Assembly: GCA_942492115.1 (NCBI GenBank)
Contig: CALODL010000011.1
Coordinates: 1-64,000, forward strand
Source: CALODL01 sp942492115
Lineage (GTDB): Bacteria > Planctomycetota > Phycisphaerae > UBA1845 > CAIVHJ01
Direction of reading: 5' to 3'
DNA length: 64,000 nucleotides
The notes beneath the pieces were generated by a model that had not been told where the DNA came from, did no database searches, and saw nothing but the letters and a program-made list of their open reading frames with translations. The position numbers and the translations under genes are program-made. The stretch's first letter is position 1, and every line of letters begins with the position of its first letter. This document shows, piece by piece, positions 63,246-64,000 of the stretch.

Positions 63246-64000
63246 TCAGGGCATCAGCAGCGGCAGGGCGGCAGAAGCCATGCTCAACAGCAGGAAGAAG
63301 CCGCACATGTCTGTGATGGTGGTCAAGATGGGCCCCGAGGCGAGGGCCGGATCCATGTGGAAGCGTCTCAGCAGGAGTGGCACGACCCCTCCGATCGAAA
63401 CTGCAATCATGGTGTTGAGTGCCATGGCGGCGCCGACCACGGCACCCAGGTATGCATTGCCCTGCCACGCCCAGGCGGCACAGGCAAGCAGGCCTCCCAG
63501 TGCAATGCCGTTCAAGAGCCCCACGATGATCTCTTTGAACCACACGCGCAGCATCTCGCCTGGTCGTATCAGGCCAAGCGTGAGTTCACGCATACTGACC
63601 GCCACCGCCTGACTACCTGAACAGCCGCTCATGTCGGATATGATTGGGAGGAAAACGGCCAGCGCCAACACTGATGCCAACGTCTCCTGGTACAGGGCGA
63701 TGATGCTGGCCGCCATGATGTTCAACACAACGTTGATGCTCAGCCAGGCCAGGCGTCGCCGCGACCGCAGGAGAATCGGCATCGAGCGCAATTCTTCGCC
63801 GCCGATAATACCTTGTGATTTGAGATAATCCCCATCGCTACGTTCTGCAATCGCTCTCTCGACCGCGGCCCGCCGCACGACACCTACAATTCGATCCTGC
63901 GAATCGACAACAGGTACGCCGTAGAAAGGATAACGCTCAAAAACGTCATGGACATCGTCCAGCGGCATCATGTCGACAACGCGAATCGGGTGCTCGATCA
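63246..64000 (-). CDS. mgtE: MgtE-type magnesium transporter (5' end cut by window edge)
   Basis: The visible 250 residues include the end of a CBS domain (FERYPFYGVPVVDSQDRIVG) and the membrane domain. Segments such as LPIISDMSGCSGSQAVAVSM, GLIRPGEMLRVWFKEIIVG and TTITDMCGFFLLL are MgtE hallmarks; the Asp of the last is at the magnesium pore. The frame continues past the edge, so the N-domain and first CBS domain are missing from view. It imports magnesium and is gated by magnesium itself in known members. Confidence 0.92.
   Translation of the reverse strand, partial: IEHPIRVVDMMPLDDVHDVFERYPFYGVPVVDSQDRIVGVVRRAAVERAIAERSDGDYLKSQGIIGGEELRSMPILLRSRRRLAWLSINVVLNIMAASIIALYQETLASVLALAVFLPIISDMSGCSGSQAVAVSMRELTLGLIRPGEMLRVWFKEIIVGLLNGIALGGLLACAAWAWQGNAYLGAVVGAAMALNTMIAVSIGGVVPLLLRRFHMDPALASGPILTTITDMCGFFLLLSMASAALPLLMP

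Noticed and set aside
1..64000. tRNA, rRNA, CRISPR array, prophage or transposase genes
   Set aside because: Both strands were read for conserved tRNA arm sequences, regular spacer-repeat series, integrase or transposase motifs; none was found.

Overview
The window is GC-rich bacterial chromosomal DNA with a strong planctomycete flavour. A 1,630-residue protein combines an SGNH-like head, a PVC-type dehydrogenase propeller, HEAT repeats, PA14, a cupredoxin and a CxxCH cytochrome. There are also ThuA-like and PQQ-propeller/EF-hand proteins, four large Ser/Thr kinases, two ECF sigma genes (one beside a kinase), a formylglycine-enzyme-like protein with an IPTL-CTERM-like tail, and many unlinked small operons. 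A member of Planctomycetota is the best inference; the class cannot be read from this sequence. No rRNA, tRNA, CRISPR array, prophage or insertion sequence with a transposase was seen.

Layout. 0-10.8 kb: a Rieske oxygenase cut by the left edge, a TPR Ser/Thr kinase, a large lipoprotein with a duplicated domain, and an ECF sigma gene followed by a hybrid histidine kinase. 10.8-13.2 kb: a RuvC-like nuclease gene and a B12-type radical SAM gene, both interrupted by frameshifts. 13.4-24 kb: nitrilase-like and amidohydrolase genes, a zinc-ribbon protein, a secreted alpha/alpha-barrel protein, a PQQ-propeller/EF-hand protein, an MFS plus methyltransferase pair, and a GNAT-TrhO-RluA fusion. 24-27.8 kb: a VWA, histidine kinase and response regulator operon behind five half-sites in exact 11-bp phase that look like a Pho box. 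27.9-34.5 kb: an NTF2-like protein, FxsA, an ecotin-like lipoprotein and the giant PVC protein. 34.5-44.5 kb: a Tm-1/UPF0261 and PEP-hydrolase-like pair, a ThuA-like protein, a DUF1801 protein with a histone-like tail, two overlapping kinase genes and a broken NTF2-like gene. 44.5-49 kb: HupE-like protein and glpK-glpD. 49-53.2 kb: a sigma-54 activator with a four-cysteine GAF domain, divergent from an AhpD, small Cys peptide, DsrE-like and flavin-oxidase-like gene row that has a good sigma-54 promoter. 53.3-64 kb: TetR beside an OsmC-like remnant, a serine hydrolase, an FGE-like protein, an ECF/kinase module, an RRM protein with a strong terminator, a TraB-like protein, ArsR, and MgtE cut by the right edge.

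Two families of non-coding repeats occur. One is an element of about 100-180 bp with a long near-perfect hairpin, found twice directly after genes (7541 and 61443). The other is a REP-like AAAAAGG/CCTTTTT palindrome, found twice (34389 and 49006), one copy forming part of a signal-peptide coding region. Several genes are broken by single indels or truncations. Clustered single-base breaks could be sequencing error, but the NTF2-like, MarC-like and OsmC-like remnants look like real gene loss.
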